In this document: one piece after another, positions 7,970 through 18,100 of the stretch
Layout of the letters: each line of letters begins with the position of its first letter
Position numbering within the stretch: the stretch's first letter is position 1
Source of the DNA: JAGNKE01 sp964583335
GTDB taxonomy: Bacteria; Pseudomonadota; Alphaproteobacteria; Micavibrionales; Micavibrionaceae
Assembly: GCA_964583335.1 (NCBI GenBank)
Contig: CAZOVG010000002.1
Coordinates: 248,001-312,000 of the forward strand
Length of the DNA stretch: 64,000 nt
Reading direction: 5' to 3'
Notes under the pieces: model-generated
The model's input: the letters and a program-made list of their open reading frames with translations, nothing else
What the model was told of the DNA's origin: nothing
The model's database searches: none
Translations under genes and position numbers: made by a program

Positions 7970-9139
7970 ATGATTATCACCACATCACAGGGCGTTGCTG
8001 ACTTTTGCCGTTCTCTTTCCCAGAATTCCTTCATCACGGTCGATACGGAGTTTCTGCGCGAGAAGACCTATTATCCTAAACTCTGCCTCGTGCAACTTAG
8101 CGGTCCGGATAAGGAAGCGCGGGCCATCGACCCGCTTGTGAAAGGCATCGATCTTGCGCCGCTTTATGATTTGCTCGCGGATACGCGCATCCTGAAGGTC
8201 TTTCATGCGGCGCGGCAGGATCTTGAAATTTTCTATAATCTCACCGGCAAGGTGGTCTCCCCCGTCTTCGATACGCAGATCGCGGCGATGGTGTGCGGGT
8301 ACGGCGACTCGGTGGGTTATAATAATCTCGTGCACGACATCACGGGCAAGGGAATCGATAAAAGCGCGCAGTTCATGGATTGGTCGCACCGCCCGCTGAC
8401 CGAGCGGCAGATCGATTACGCGCTGGGCGACGTTACGCATCTCTGCGACGTTTACGTTCATCTGGCCAAAAAACTCGAACACCAGAACCGGGTCTCGTGG
8501 GTCTTGCAGGAGGAGGAGATTCTCAACAATCCCTCGACCTACAGCAACGACCCGTATGAGGCGTGGAAGCGGATCAAGCTGCGTTCGCCGAGCCGCAAGA
8601 CGCTGGCCGTTCTGCGCGAGGTCGCGGCGTGGCGCGAGAAGGCCGCGCAGGAGCGTGACATCCCCAAAAGCTGGATGATGCGTGACGAGACGCTGGCCGA
8701 TCTGGCTTCTCAGGCGCCGCGCACGGCCGAGGAGTTGCAGAAAATTCGCAACATGCCCAAGGATCATGCCAACGGCCGGATCGGCGAGGCGCTGCTGGAG
8801 GCGATCCGCAAAGCGCTCAACGCGCCGAAGGATGAGTGGCCGCAGGTGGAGAAGAGGAAATCGATGCCTCCGCAGGCGGCGGCGACGCTCGATATCCTCA
8901 AAATGCTGCTCAAGATCCAGAGTTCGGAGCACGGGGTGGCGGCGAAGCTGATCGCCACGCAAGACGATCTGGAAGCCATCGTGATGGACGACGAGGCGGA
9001 CGTGCCCGCGCTTAAGGGCTGGCGGCGGGAGGTGTTCGGCGAGGACGCGCTGGCGCTGAAGGCCGGACGGCTGGCCATCGGGCTTTCGGGGGACAGGATT
9101 ACGAAATTCCCTGTTTCCTCGCTGCAAGACCCGCTATAA
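7970..9139 (+). CDS. rnd: Ribonuclease D
   Basis: 3'-5' exoribonuclease acting in tRNA 3'-end maturation and RNA turnover; 389 residues, close to the usual length. The DEDDy exonuclease domain shows Exo I VDTEFLREKTYY (Asp25, Glu27), Exo II around FHAARQDLEIFYN, and Exo III YALGDVTHLCDVY with the catalytic Tyr and Asp. HRDC-type helical repeats follow from about residue 205 (VLREVAAWREKAAQERDIPKSW). No clear ribosome binding site precedes the ATG. The SixA-like gene starts 9 nt past the stop, so the two are probably co-transcribed. Confidence 0.93.
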   Translation: MIITTSQGVADFCRSLSQNSFITVDTEFLREKTYYPKLCLVQLSGPDKEARAIDPLVKGIDLAPLYDLLADTRILKVFHAARQDLEIFYNLTGKVVSPVFDTQIAAMVCGYGDSVGYNNLVHDITGKGIDKSAQFMDWSHRPLTERQIDYALGDVTHLCDVYVHLAKKLEHQNRVSWVLQEEEILNNPSTYSNDPYEAWKRIKLRSPSRKTLAVLREVAAWREKAAQERDIPKSWMMRDETLADLASQAPRTAEELQKIRNMPKDHANGRIGEALLEAIRKALNAPKDEWPQVEKRKSMPPQAAATLDILKMLLKIQSSEHGVAAKLIATQDDLEAIVMDDEADVPALKGWRREVFGEDALALKAGRLAIGLSGDRITKFPVSSLQDPL

Positions 9140-9147
9140 AATTCCTT

Positions 9148-9705
9148 ATGACCACGGACAAACCTGCGAAGCAGCTTTATCTTCTGCGCCATGCGCTTAC
9201 TCTTCCGGCGGAGGCCGGACAGGAAGACCGCAAACGCGCCCTTGCGCCCAAGGGCGTTGAGGACGCCAAGGCGCTGGCCAAGGTCATGGGTTTGAAGGGT
9301 TATCTTCCCGACTCTGTGCTCTGCTCGCCCGCCATACGGACGCGGCAGACGTTCGAGCCCCTCGAAGCGCGCATTGGAAATGTCGAGATTTCGTATCCGT
9401 CGATTCTCTATAGCGGGAGCGCGGGCGATTTGCTGGCGGCAATTCAGAATATTGGTCCGGCATTTGACCGGCTGCTTATGATCTCACACAATCCCAGCAT
9501 CAGCCAGCTCGCGCGGGTTCTTGCGGGCGCGGGCGGCGAGTCGCTGTTTCAGCGCGTACAGAACGGCTTCAAGCCGGGAACGCTCGCGGTCTATTCCTTC
9601 GCCAGCGACGACTGGGGCGATCTGGGGCCGCAGGGTGCAGAGATCACGGACTTTATGGATGCGCTGGATTACAACGCGCCTTCTACGCCTGCGCGCTGGA
9701 CCTAA
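9148..9705 (+). CDS. SixA-like phosphohistidine phosphatase
   Basis: Short member of the histidine phosphatase superfamily, 185 residues. The catalytic LYLLRHALT motif sits at about 10-18, CSPAIRTRQTFEPLE provides the second phosphate-binding Arg, and LLMISHNPSISQLARVL the second catalytic His. The length and the NPSISQL wording fit SixA-type enzymes, which in E. coli remove phosphate from histidine of phosphotransfer proteins. The true substrate here is unknown. It follows rnd by 9 nt and its stop lies one base from that of the convergent hdaA gene. Confidence 0.85.
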   Translation: MTTDKPAKQLYLLRHALTLPAEAGQEDRKRALAPKGVEDAKALAKVMGLKGYLPDSVLCSPAIRTRQTFEPLEARIGNVEISYPSILYSGSAGDLLAAIQNIGPAFDRLLMISHNPSISQLARVLAGAGGESLFQRVQNGFKPGTLAVYSFASDDWGDLGPQGAEITDFMDALDYNAPSTPARWT

Positions 9706-9706
9706 T

Positions 9707-10438
9707 CTATTGAGATTGCAGGGCGCTCAACACCCGGCGCATGAACGGGACGGAGATGCGGCTTTTTTCGGCCAGCGCCATGCGGTCGGCCAGCGCGACG
9801 ATTTGCTGCGCGGCGGCGAAAGAGCGCTCCATTCGCGGGGTGATGTAGGCAATCACATCCTCGCCCACCTTCAACTGTCGATCTGCGAATTGCTTGATGA
9901 GCAGCGCGGCCAAAAGCGTATCGTCGGGCGGCTGAATCGTCACCACGGGCGCGGCGCGGAAGCGCGAGGCGAGATCGGGGATCGCGAAGTCCAGAGAGGA
10001 TGGCGGGATGCGCATGGTGACCATCATCACGCGGCGTTCCTCACGCAAAAGATTGTAGAGATGAAAGAGCCCGGTTTCCGCCTCTCGGTCGCCGATCCAC
10101 GGGTCGAGCCCGTCGAGGATGAGGGCGGGGCCGGATTCCAGCAACACGTCGGCGGGCTCCGCCAACAATCGTTCGGGTTTAATGAAGACAGCGCCGGAGC
10201 GGGCGGACCAGACCGCGCAAAGATGCGTCTTGCCCGATGCGGCGGGGCCGTGGAGAGTGAGCATCGGGGCGGTCCAATCCGGCCATTTGTCGATCCAACC
10301 CACGGCGGCCTCGTTGCTTTTGCCGATCAGAAAGTCGGCGCGGCCCATGGCGGAGCGGAACGGCAGATCGAAGGGGATCTGGCTCAGCGGTTTGGCCTCG
10401 GGGTCGTGCGCCTGAATTAGGGACTCTTCAGCACTCAC
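9707..10438 (-). CDS. hdaA: HdaA: DnaA-family regulator of replication initiation
   Basis: AAA+ protein of 243 residues related to DnaA domain III but without the DNA-binding domain IV. In Caulobacter, HdaA bound to the sliding clamp stimulates ATP hydrolysis by DnaA and prevents re-initiation. The N-terminus has a clamp-binding-like QIPFDLPFRSAMGRADF (about 20-36). Walker A is GPAASGKTHL and Walker B is ALILDGLDPW. The start is a GTG at 10438 that overlaps the stop of the AI-2E-family gene by four bases, indicating translational coupling. This order is common in alphaproteobacteria. Confidence 0.88.
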   Translation of the reverse strand: MSAEESLIQAHDPEAKPLSQIPFDLPFRSAMGRADFLIGKSNEAAVGWIDKWPDWTAPMLTLHGPAASGKTHLCAVWSARSGAVFIKPERLLAEPADVLLESGPALILDGLDPWIGDREAETGLFHLYNLLREERRVMMVTMRIPPSSLDFAIPDLASRFRAAPVVTIQPPDDTLLAALLIKQFADRQLKVGEDVIAYITPRMERSFAAAQQIVALADRMALAEKSRISVPFMRRVLSALQSQ

Positions 10439-11553
10439 GTTTTTTTCACCCGGCGCGGCTTTTTCGTTTGCTCTGGCGCCTTGTCGAGGTCGTTGTAGTA
10501 TTGGCTTTTTTTATACTGCCCCAAAAGATAGGCAGAGATCACGCCGATCACGGCGGTGACCGGAACGGCGAGGAACATGCCGACGATGCCGAGCATACTG
10601 GCCCCGGCGAGGAGCGCGAAGAAAATCCAGAGCGGGTGGAGGCCGACGCTGTCGCCCACCAGTTTGGGGGTCAGGACATTCCCTTCGATCGCCTGTCCGA
10701 TCAAGAAAATCGCGCCGATCACCAGAACGAACGTCACGTCCGCCGTCTGGAACCACGCGACCGCCAGGCTCACGACCAAGCCGACGGCCGAGCCAACCAT
10801 GGGAATCACCGAGAGGATGCCCGAGCTGAGACCGATGATGAAGCCGTATTTCAGGCCCGCCAGCGTAAGGCAAAGCGCGTAGGCCACGCCGAGGATGACA
10901 GCGACAGCGATCTGGCCGCGAACAAAGCCGGAGAGCTTGCGGTCGATTTCGCCCAGAATACCATCCGCCGTTTCGCGGGCGTGGCGGGGGATGAGGTCGT
11001 GGATCCACGCGGTGAGCGCGGGCCAGTCCTTCATCAGAAAGTAGGCAACGATGGGCATGATGAACAGCACGGAGAGCGCGTCGAGCACTGCCTGCCCGCC
11101 CGAGAGGAGATTGCGGGCGATGATGTTGAGGGTGTCCACCGCCGGGCCGCTGCCGTTTTTCAGGAGATTTTCGACCGCCTCGTCATGGGTGACGCCCATC
11201 GCGCCCTCGACGCGGGAGATCAGCGGGCGGAGGTTTTCAGCCAGAGCCTTGAGGTATTCGGGGGCGTTGCGGGCCAGTTCGGCGATCTCGCGGATCAGGA
11301 TCGGCAGGATCAGGGCGGAGAGCGCCAGAACAGCCAGCATGAAGCCGCCGAGAATAAGCAATGCGGCGGGGCCGCGCGACAGGCCGAAACGCCCCAGTCT
11401 TGTGACCGACGGATTGAGAAGATAAGCCACCGCCGCGCCGAGAACGAAGGGCAGCAGGGCCGAGCGCAAATAGAACACCACCAGCAGAAAGACGATGCCT
11501 GCGGCGGTCCAGAAGATCAGATGGGTCGTCGGTTTTAAAGGCGTGTAGGACAT
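10435..11553 (-). CDS. AI-2E family (PerM-like) membrane permease
   Basis: Integral membrane protein of 372 residues with about seven to eight helices, including FWTAAGIVFLLVVFYLRSAL near the N-terminus and the conserved PIVAYFLMKDWPAL segment of this family. A later IGLSSGILSVIPMVGSAVG stretch is also typical. The family exports or moves small molecules, with AI-2 as the namesake substrate, but most members have no known substrate. The tail is basic (KKPRRVKKT). It is coupled to hdaA by a GTGA overlap. Confidence 0.88.
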   Translation of the reverse strand: MSYTPLKPTTHLIFWTAAGIVFLLVVFYLRSALLPFVLGAAVAYLLNPSVTRLGRFGLSRGPAALLILGGFMLAVLALSALILPILIREIAELARNAPEYLKALAENLRPLISRVEGAMGVTHDEAVENLLKNGSGPAVDTLNIIARNLLSGGQAVLDALSVLFIMPIVAYFLMKDWPALTAWIHDLIPRHARETADGILGEIDRKLSGFVRGQIAVAVILGVAYALCLTLAGLKYGFIIGLSSGILSVIPMVGSAVGLVVSLAVAWFQTADVTFVLVIGAIFLIGQAIEGNVLTPKLVGDSVGLHPLWIFFALLAGASMLGIVGMFLAVPVTAVIGVISAYLLGQYKKSQYYNDLDKAPEQTKKPRRVKKT

Positions 11554-11619
11554 CGTTTGCTGCTTATCCTTGCGGTTGGTCCCGGCTATTAAGGCTTCGC
11601 GAAGTCTGCGTGCGCAACC

Positions 11620-12966
11620 CTAGAAGGTATGGACATCCCGGTTTTCGGGAGAAGCCGCGCCCTGCCCCGCCTCTGCGCCCGGAGGGCGGTAGAAGTTCGC
11701 GGGGCGGCTGCCTTCCGATACGCCCAGATCATAGATTTCCTTGACCGTCGTCGAATTTCCTAAGCCTGCAAAGCGCACGCCGCCTTTGTTCGCATAGGGC
11801 TGTCCCAGCTGAAGGCCCCTGCCTGCCAGCGTTTCGCGCAGCAAGGCGGCATCGCCCGCGAAGCTGAAGCGCACGAACGCCTCGCGCGGCTTGAGGGAGA
11901 GGACTGACATTTGCGAGACACCTTCGGTGCCGCGCAGGGCTTGCTGGACCTTGATCCACTGGTTGATGGAGCGTACGGGGACGTGCACGATATACATCTG
12001 CGCCGGGCCGGAGGGCCGGGTCAGGGTTTTAGATTTCCAATCTCCGTTGAGGGCCGCATAGGCCGAGGCGACGGCGCGGGCAAAGAACTGCTTGCGGTTT
12101 TCGCCCGGAGACGGCGAGAGCGCCAGTTCCTGCACGGGTTCGGCCTTCTGGCGGTCGGTGCGGTAAAAAGTAAGTGTCAAAGCGCCGGAAGCGGCCGCAT
12201 TATCGGAACCGACGGCGGCCAGACGATCATCTGCAGACGCAACAATAATCGCGGCATCCCCGGCGCCATAGCGGGTCAGCATCCGGGCAAGGCCGGACGG
12301 GTTAAAGCGTACGCCCTCAGTTTCGCCGATATCGGCCACGTCCATTAGATCGCCGATGGGAATCTCCACGGGCTTCGCGCCCGCGCGGAGGTCGGTTCCC
12401 CAAGCCTTGAGCCAGAGGTTGCTGTCCTGCCAGACCCTTAAGGTCTGCCCGACCTTGTAGAAGGGCAGCACCAGAAGGGGTTTGGCAGAGTCGGCCTGCG
12501 CTAGCTGTTGCTGTGGATTGGTTCCGGGTGCGACAGGGGCCGTTTGAGCCTGCACGGTGCCAAGGGAGCCGACGCCGAAATATTTCTTTACTGCGCTTTC
12601 GCGGAAGCGGAAGGTATAGGTTCCAACATATCGAACGGCGGAGAGTTTTTCGTTGGTGACCTCATAATCCTTCACCATGGCGCCGATGGTGATGGGGTCC
12701 GGCGTACGGTAGCCGGTAATCTTTCCTTGGGAGACGAGGCGGTCGGCCAGAATTTTGAAGGCCTTGATCTGGGCTTCCTGAAAGGCCTTGTCCTGCGCGG
12801 CGACCGAGTTTTCGGCCGTCACGTCCACCTGAACGTTTTCGACCGTCAGGGGCGATTCTTGCGCCCGGACCTGTCCGGCGGCGAGGACCAAAACCAGCAG
12901 AAAAACCGCAGAAACTATTGCGCTCTTGCAGTATGACGCCCGATAGGATATGCCCATAATCATCAA
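11620..12966 (-). CDS. DUF2066 protein with signal peptide
   Basis: Protein of 448 residues with an N-terminal signal sequence (SAVFLLVLVLAAGQVRAQES). The mature start, LTVENVQVDVTAENSVAAQDKAF, followed by AFKILADRLVSQ is the hallmark of DUF2066, a family of unknown function common in alphaproteobacteria. A conserved gene order with the AI-2E permease and hdaA, and often the divergent purM, is a family trait. It is presumably periplasmic or outer-membrane associated. The precise start is uncertain because a second ATG at 12957 also precedes the signal peptide. Confidence 0.8.
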   Translation of the reverse strand: MMIMGISYRASYCKSAIVSAVFLLVLVLAAGQVRAQESPLTVENVQVDVTAENSVAAQDKAFQEAQIKAFKILADRLVSQGKITGYRTPDPITIGAMVKDYEVTNEKLSAVRYVGTYTFRFRESAVKKYFGVGSLGTVQAQTAPVAPGTNPQQQLAQADSAKPLLVLPFYKVGQTLRVWQDSNLWLKAWGTDLRAGAKPVEIPIGDLMDVADIGETEGVRFNPSGLARMLTRYGAGDAAIIVASADDRLAAVGSDNAAASGALTLTFYRTDRQKAEPVQELALSPSPGENRKQFFARAVASAYAALNGDWKSKTLTRPSGPAQMYIVHVPVRSINQWIKVQQALRGTEGVSQMSVLSLKPREAFVRFSFAGDAALLRETLAGRGLQLGQPYANKGGVRFAGLGNSTTVKEIYDLGVSEGSRPANFYRPPGAEAGQGAASPENRDVHTF

Positions 12967-13040
12967 TGATCCGCGTAAAATTATTGCTTCGCTTAGTTTT
13001 ATAACGATCGGGCATTACAGAGCAACATGTATTGGGCACC

Positions 13041-14141
13041 ATGAGCGAAACCATCAAGAACAGCGCGTATAAAGAGGCCGGCGTGGATATCGACGCCGCC
13101 GCCGATCTGGTCGAACGGATTAAACTGCATGTCGGCAAAACCAAGCGCAGCGGGGTTATGTCGGGTATTGGCGGCTTCGGGGCGCTGTTTGACCTTAAGG
13201 CGGCCGGATATCACGATCCGATCCTTGTGTCCTCTACGGACGGGGTGGGGACGAAGATCAAGATCGCCATCGAGACCAATCGGCATGAGACGATCGGGAT
13301 AGACCTCGTGGCGATGTGCGTGAACGATCTGGTTGTTCAGGGTGCCGAGCCCTTGTTTTTCCTTGATTATTTCGCGACTGGAAAGCTGGCCAACGACGTG
13401 GCCGAGACGGTTATCGCCGGGATCGCGGACGGGTGCGCGGGTTCGGGGTGCGCCCTGATCGGCGGGGAGACGGCGGAGATGCCGGGTCTTTACGCGACGG
13501 GGGATTACGATCTCGCGGGGTTTTCGGTGGGCGCGGTGAACCGCGACCGCATCATCACGGGCGAGACGATGCAGGCAGGCGACGTGGTTCTGGGCATCGC
13601 CTCCAGCGGGGTTCATTCCAACGGGTATTCGCTGGTGCGCAAGATCGTGCGCGATAGCGGGCTTTCGTATGAATCGGCGGCTCCGTTCAAGGATTCATAT
13701 GGCAGCAAAACGCTGGCCGACGCGCTTTTGGTGCCGACGCGGCTTTACGTTAAGCCCCTTCTGGCGGCGCTTAAGGTCAACGATTCCAAAGGGCGTCCAG
13801 CGATCCGGGGGCTGGCGCACATCACGGGCGGCGGGCTGACCGAGAATATTCCCCGCGTGGTGCCGGAGGCGCTGGCGGTCAAGCTGGACGCGAAAAACTG
13901 GCCCCTGCTCCCGGTCTTTCAATGGCTGAAGACCGCCGGGACGCTCAGCGCCGAGGATCTGGCGCGGACGCTGAATTGCGGGATCGGCATGGCGGTTATC
14001 TGCGCCCCTGAAGGCGTGGACGCCATCGAGAAGGCCCTGCGTGATGCGGGCGAAACCGTCTACAAGATCGGGTCCGTGGCCGCGCGCCCATCCGGCGAGG
14101 CCCCCATAGAGATCGCGAATATGGACGCGGTATGGGCGTAA
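13041..14141 (+). CDS. purM: Phosphoribosylformylglycinamidine cyclo-ligase (AIR synthetase)
   Basis: Fifth step of purine synthesis: ATP-dependent ring closure of FGAM to AIR. The protein has 366 residues. Recognisable family segments are YKEAGVDIDAA at the start, GGFGALFDL, LVSSTDGVGTKIKIA (ATP and phosphate binding), GGETAEMPGLY, GIASSGVHSNGYSLVR, and HITGGGLTENIPRVVP. The ATG at 13041 is preferred to an in-frame TTG at 13032, although neither has a strong ribosome site. purN begins inside its last codons, so the two are co-translated. Confidence 0.97.
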   Translation: MSETIKNSAYKEAGVDIDAAADLVERIKLHVGKTKRSGVMSGIGGFGALFDLKAAGYHDPILVSSTDGVGTKIKIAIETNRHETIGIDLVAMCVNDLVVQGAEPLFFLDYFATGKLANDVAETVIAGIADGCAGSGCALIGGETAEMPGLYATGDYDLAGFSVGAVNRDRIITGETMQAGDVVLGIASSGVHSNGYSLVRKIVRDSGLSYESAAPFKDSYGSKTLADALLVPTRLYVKPLLAALKVNDSKGRPAIRGLAHITGGGLTENIPRVVPEALAVKLDAKNWPLLPVFQWLKTAGTLSAEDLARTLNCGIGMAVICAPEGVDAIEKALRDAGETVYKIGSVAARPSGEAPIEIANMDAVWA

Positions 14142-14719
14142 ATAAACTCAAGCTTGCCGTCTTGATCTCTGGGCGGGGCAGCAACCTCAAGGCCCTGATG
14201 GATGCCTGCGCCGACGAGACATTTCCCGCGACGATCGCACTTGTGCTGTCGAACCGCGCGGAAGCTGAGGGCCTTCAATTCGCGCTTGCCGGGGAGTTGC
14301 CTACAGTGGTCGTCAACCACAAGGATTTCCCCGACCGTTTGAGCTTCGACATGGCAGTGCATGCCGAAATCGTAAAAAGCGGGGCGGATCTGGTCGTGCT
14401 GGCCGGGTTTATGCGTATCCTGACCCCGGAATTCGTGAATTTATGGCCGGGGCGGATGATCAACATCCATCCCTCGCTCCTGCCCGACTATAAGGGGCTG
14501 GACACGCATGCGCGGGCGCTGGCGGACGGAAAAAGCGAGGCGGGCTGCACCGTGCATTATGTGGTGCCGGAAATGGATAGCGGGCCGGTCATCGTGCAAA
14601 AGCGCGTGCCTGTGCTGCCCGGCGATACGCCCGAAACGCTGGGCGAACGGGTTCTGGAGCAGGAGCATCTGGCCTATCCCGAGGCCGTGCGGATCGTGGC
14701 GCGTAGCTTGTTAAAATAG
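14132..14719 (+). CDS. purN: Phosphoribosylglycinamide formyltransferase
   Basis: Third step of purine synthesis: transfers the formyl group from 10-formyl-tetrahydrofolate to GAR. It has 195 residues, the usual length. LISGRGSNLKALMDAC at the N-terminus binds GAR. VLAGFMRILTPEF and NIHPSLLPDYKGLDTHARAL carry the catalytic Asn and His, and CTVHYVVPEMDSGPVI the catalytic Asp. It overlaps purM by 10 bases, and a hairpin terminator follows the stop. Confidence 0.97.
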   Translation: MGVNKLKLAVLISGRGSNLKALMDACADETFPATIALVLSNRAEAEGLQFALAGELPTVVVNHKDFPDRLSFDMAVHAEIVKSGADLVVLAGFMRILTPEFVNLWPGRMINIHPSLLPDYKGLDTHARALADGKSEAGCTVHYVVPEMDSGPVIVQKRVPVLPGDTPETLGERVLEQEHLAYPEAVRIVARSLLK

Positions 14720-14735
14720 AGGCGGATTTCCTATT

Positions 14736-14760
14736 CCGGCCTTGAAAGCGGGCCGGTTTT
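14736..14760 (+). terminator. Probable terminator after purN
   Basis: CCGGCC (14736-14741) pairs with GGCCGG (14751-14756), followed by four T. It lies 16 nt past the purN stop and before the oxidase subunit gene. Confidence 0.5.
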
Positions 14761-14804
14761 GCGGCTATTCATAAGATAGAGATTTTTTCCGGCAGGAGGC
14801 AGAT

Positions 14805-14963
14805 ATGGGCGATCATGGACATCAGGCGGTTGACGTTGACCCCAAGGCTCTGAGCGAGGCGCAGGCCATGTGGGCAGCCTTTGCCAAGGGCGGAAAATAC
14901 GCCACGATCGCCACGGCGGTCCTTCTGGCCGGGCTGGCCCTAGCTTTTATTGATTTTTCATAA
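14805..14963 (+). CDS. Small aa3-type cytochrome c oxidase subunit IV
   Basis: A 52-residue protein: a polar N-terminus (MGDHGHQAVDVDPKAL), the conserved AQAMWAAFAKGGKYAT segment, and one membrane helix (ATAVLLAGLALAFIDF). This is the layout of the bacterial aa3-oxidase subunit IV family seen in Paracoccus and Rhodobacter, a non-catalytic single-helix subunit packed against subunits I and III. A perfect AGGAGG at 14794-14799 sets the start. The main oxidase genes are not in the window. In other alphaproteobacteria this tiny gene also stands away from ctaC/D/E, so an isolated location is not unusual. Confidence 0.85.
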   Translation: MGDHGHQAVDVDPKALSEAQAMWAAFAKGGKYATIATAVLLAGLALAFIDFS

Positions 14964-14994
14964 TACAACCAACACCTTCGATCTTTTCCCGCTT

Positions 14995-15013
14995 CTAAGC
15001 AAACCTTAACCAT
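14995..15013 (+). promoter_or_regulatory. Putative CtrA-binding site
   Basis: CTAA (14995-14998), a seven-base gap, then TTAACCAT (15006-15013). This matches the CtrA consensus TTAA-N7-TTAAC with one mismatch and lies about 90 nt before the hybrid kinase start. Pattern match only. Confidence 0.45.
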
Positions 15014-15101
15014 TTTGGGGCACTCTGCTGTGTGTAGAGTACCGTTCCTGCGTTTTGTTTTCTGCGTTCCCTGGGGCATTTTTAAAAAAATAATCGGTAA
15101 G

Positions 15102-18100
15102 ATGATTACCTCTTGGCCTATATCATCCTTCGCCATGCGAAGGGATCTCTTAAAACATCGGCTTGCTGAGCCGATGTTGCTGGCCCTTTTGATTTCAACA
15201 CTCTTGCTTTTTTCGACTTTTGCCCTGGCTGCCACGACTTTACAACAGCCGGTGCCCAGAGGTTCGGGCGCGGTTTTAAAGCCCTCGACAGAGTCGATCC
15301 CGGTTGGTCCGCACAGCTACATCACGGCCGATCCGGACGGCACGGTGAATATTCAGGCGCTCAAAGAGAGCTTTCAGCACAAAGGGCTTAAAGGGGAAAA
15401 ACAGGAGGATGAACTTCTGACGATGCCGTTATCAAGTCAGGGGTTCTGGATTACTTTTGAGGTTTATAACGACAGCGATATTCGGGAATGGGTTCTTGAT
15501 TTCGGCGATGTTCAGGATGGACGTCTGAGCCTTGTGCGGGATACGGCCATCGTCAACCTCACGACGAACAGCGTTTTCGCGCTTTCCAGCGGACTGAAGC
15601 TTTCCGGCCTTCCGGATAGCGTGGATGTTCCGTTACCGGAGGATGTTTTCCTGGGTATTTCAGTGCCTATTACGATTCAACCCAAGACGACCAATATTAT
15701 TGCGATTTACGTTAAGCCTGATGCGGGGCTAGGCGTGTCTCTTTCGCCAAGGCTGCTCTCTCAAAAGCAATTCATGGCTTCGCTTTTATCGGGCGATGTC
15801 AGCACACTTCTGGGCGGGCTGTTTTTTGTCATGGTTATGGCCGTCTTTACAGCATTCCTTTATATGACCCGACACTCGGCTTATATTTTCCTGCTTGCTT
15901 ATTTTTCTTCGGTTTGCGTACTGTTTTTCTGTCTTAATCAGGTTTTCGTGGCCAGTGTTTTTATACAAGGTCCGGTTCTGCTTGGTTTCTACGTTATTTC
16001 GGTCATCGCAGCTCTTCTGCATACGCGGGCGCATCTGCGCGTGGAACACAGCGATCATCCGATCGAAAATGCAATTTTGTTCATTCTCTGCGCGCTTACT
16101 GCTGGCAGCGCCGCCGCTTATGTCTTTGTCTTTAATGCGGGCGTTACCGGTTTCGCCCTGTTTTCGGCGTGTGTTATTCTTGCCTATATCGCCATCATCG
16201 TGATCAGCCTTTTCCTTGACGATACGATGCAGGCGGTTACTCGGGCCTTCTGCGCAGGCTGGTTTGTGCATCTCTTGGCGTTTATTTTCCTGAGCCTTGG
16301 CGTTACGGAGATTGTGCCGTTCAGCATTTATAACGTTGAGGCTTTCTGGCTGGCCTTCATTCCGCAGTCGGCGCTGTTTGTGCTCGCGAGCGTGCGGAGC
16401 CTCACACATGAGGAGGATGTCCGTAAGAAGGAAGCCATGCGCCAGAAGCACGACGATCAGACGGTCGCGCGGATGCAGAAATCCAAGGAGGCGGCCGATC
16501 AGGCGAGGCTTCTGCGGGTTATTGAGCGCGAGCGCGAGTTGATGAGCGAATTGCGGGAGCGCGAGATCCAGCGCGCGGAGGAGATGCGCCACGCCAAGGA
16601 GATCGCCGACCGGGCGAACATGGCAAAGTCGGCGTTTCTGGCGGTGGTCAGCCATGAGATCCGCACACCGATGACCGGGATCATGGGCATGGTGCAGCTG
16701 TTGCAAGACACCAACATGAACAAAACGCAGGCCGATTACGTCGATACGATCAAGAAATCCGGCCAAACGATGATGACGCTGCTGAACGACATTCTTGACT
16801 TCGAGAAGATCGAGCGCGGCAGCATGGATATCGAAGAGGTCCAATTCGATCTGCCGCGCCTGGCGCAGGATATCGTGACGCTGATGTCCGGCCACGCGGC
16901 GCAGAAAAATCTCTCGCTGCGGCTTGAGACGGCGCCGGACCTTCCGCATACGGTCTGGGGCGACCCGACACGCATCCGTCAAATTCTGCTCAATCTGGTT
17001 AATAACGGCCTGAAATTCACTCATGAAGGCGGCGTAACGATCCGAATCAGTTCACGCAATTCCGAGAAGGGCGAAGGGCATCCTGACGGCACGACGCTTA
17101 TTTTGTTCTCTGTGATCGATTCGGGGATCGGCATTTCCAAGGAGGCGCAGCTTAAGCTGTTTACGCCCTTTACACAGGCGGAGGCCAGCATTACGCGGCA
17201 ATATGGAGGGACGGGTCTCGGGCTTGCGATCTCGGACAAGCTGGTCGATGCGATGGGCGGAAAAATCCGCGTGCGCAGCGAAGTCGGCAAAGGCACGGAG
17301 TTCTATTTCGAACTACCCATGGCGATCGAAGAGGAAGCGGTCGAAGTCGCAGCGCCTCTGAGCGATGAGGAACTCAAGACCGATCCGATCCGGATTCTGG
17401 TGGTCGAAGATAACGAGATGAACCGCAAGGTGCTCGATGGTCTTTTGTCCAAGTACGGTCACGAAGTTCTTCTGGCCGCCAACGGTTTCGAGGCGATCCA
17501 GCTTTGTGAGCAGGAGCGCCCGCGCCTGATCTTCATGGATATCCAGATGAGCGGGATGAACGGGCTGGACGCCGCCCGCAAGATCCGTGCGAATTCCAAC
17601 GAGGATGTCGCCCGCACGCCGATTATCGCGCTGACCGGAAATGTCATGCCTGATGAGATCGAGGAGATTTACGCGGCAAAGATGAACGGCGTTCTCGCCA
17701 AGCCGATTGACGGGCGGCGTTTGAACGAGATCATCTACAACGCTTCGCGCGGGCAATTCGAGCGCCCCCTGCCCCCGAAAGCTTCGGGCGATCCGTTCGC
17801 GTCGTTGGCCTCCAAGGAATTGGGGATCGAGTTCGACGACCGCGAACTGTATGAGGATGACGCCTCGAGTTCCATTGGAAAAGAGGCCCCCGCTCAGGAC
17901 GGCGAGTTTTCCTTCGATGCCTTCCGCAAGAAGCTGGAGGCGGATGAGAAAGAGGAAGTCAACCCGCTCGATTACGGCGCCGATATTACAGAAGCCAGCA
18001 AAAAGCGCAAAAACGATCTCAGCTTCGGCGATGACGAGGAGTTAACAGAGATCCAGAAATTTTTGCTCGCCCAGCAGGGCGGAGCCAGCCCCGAGACCAG

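Noticed and set aside
7985..9127. Open frame antisense to rnd
   Set aside because: rnd has intact exonuclease motifs; the antisense frame has none.
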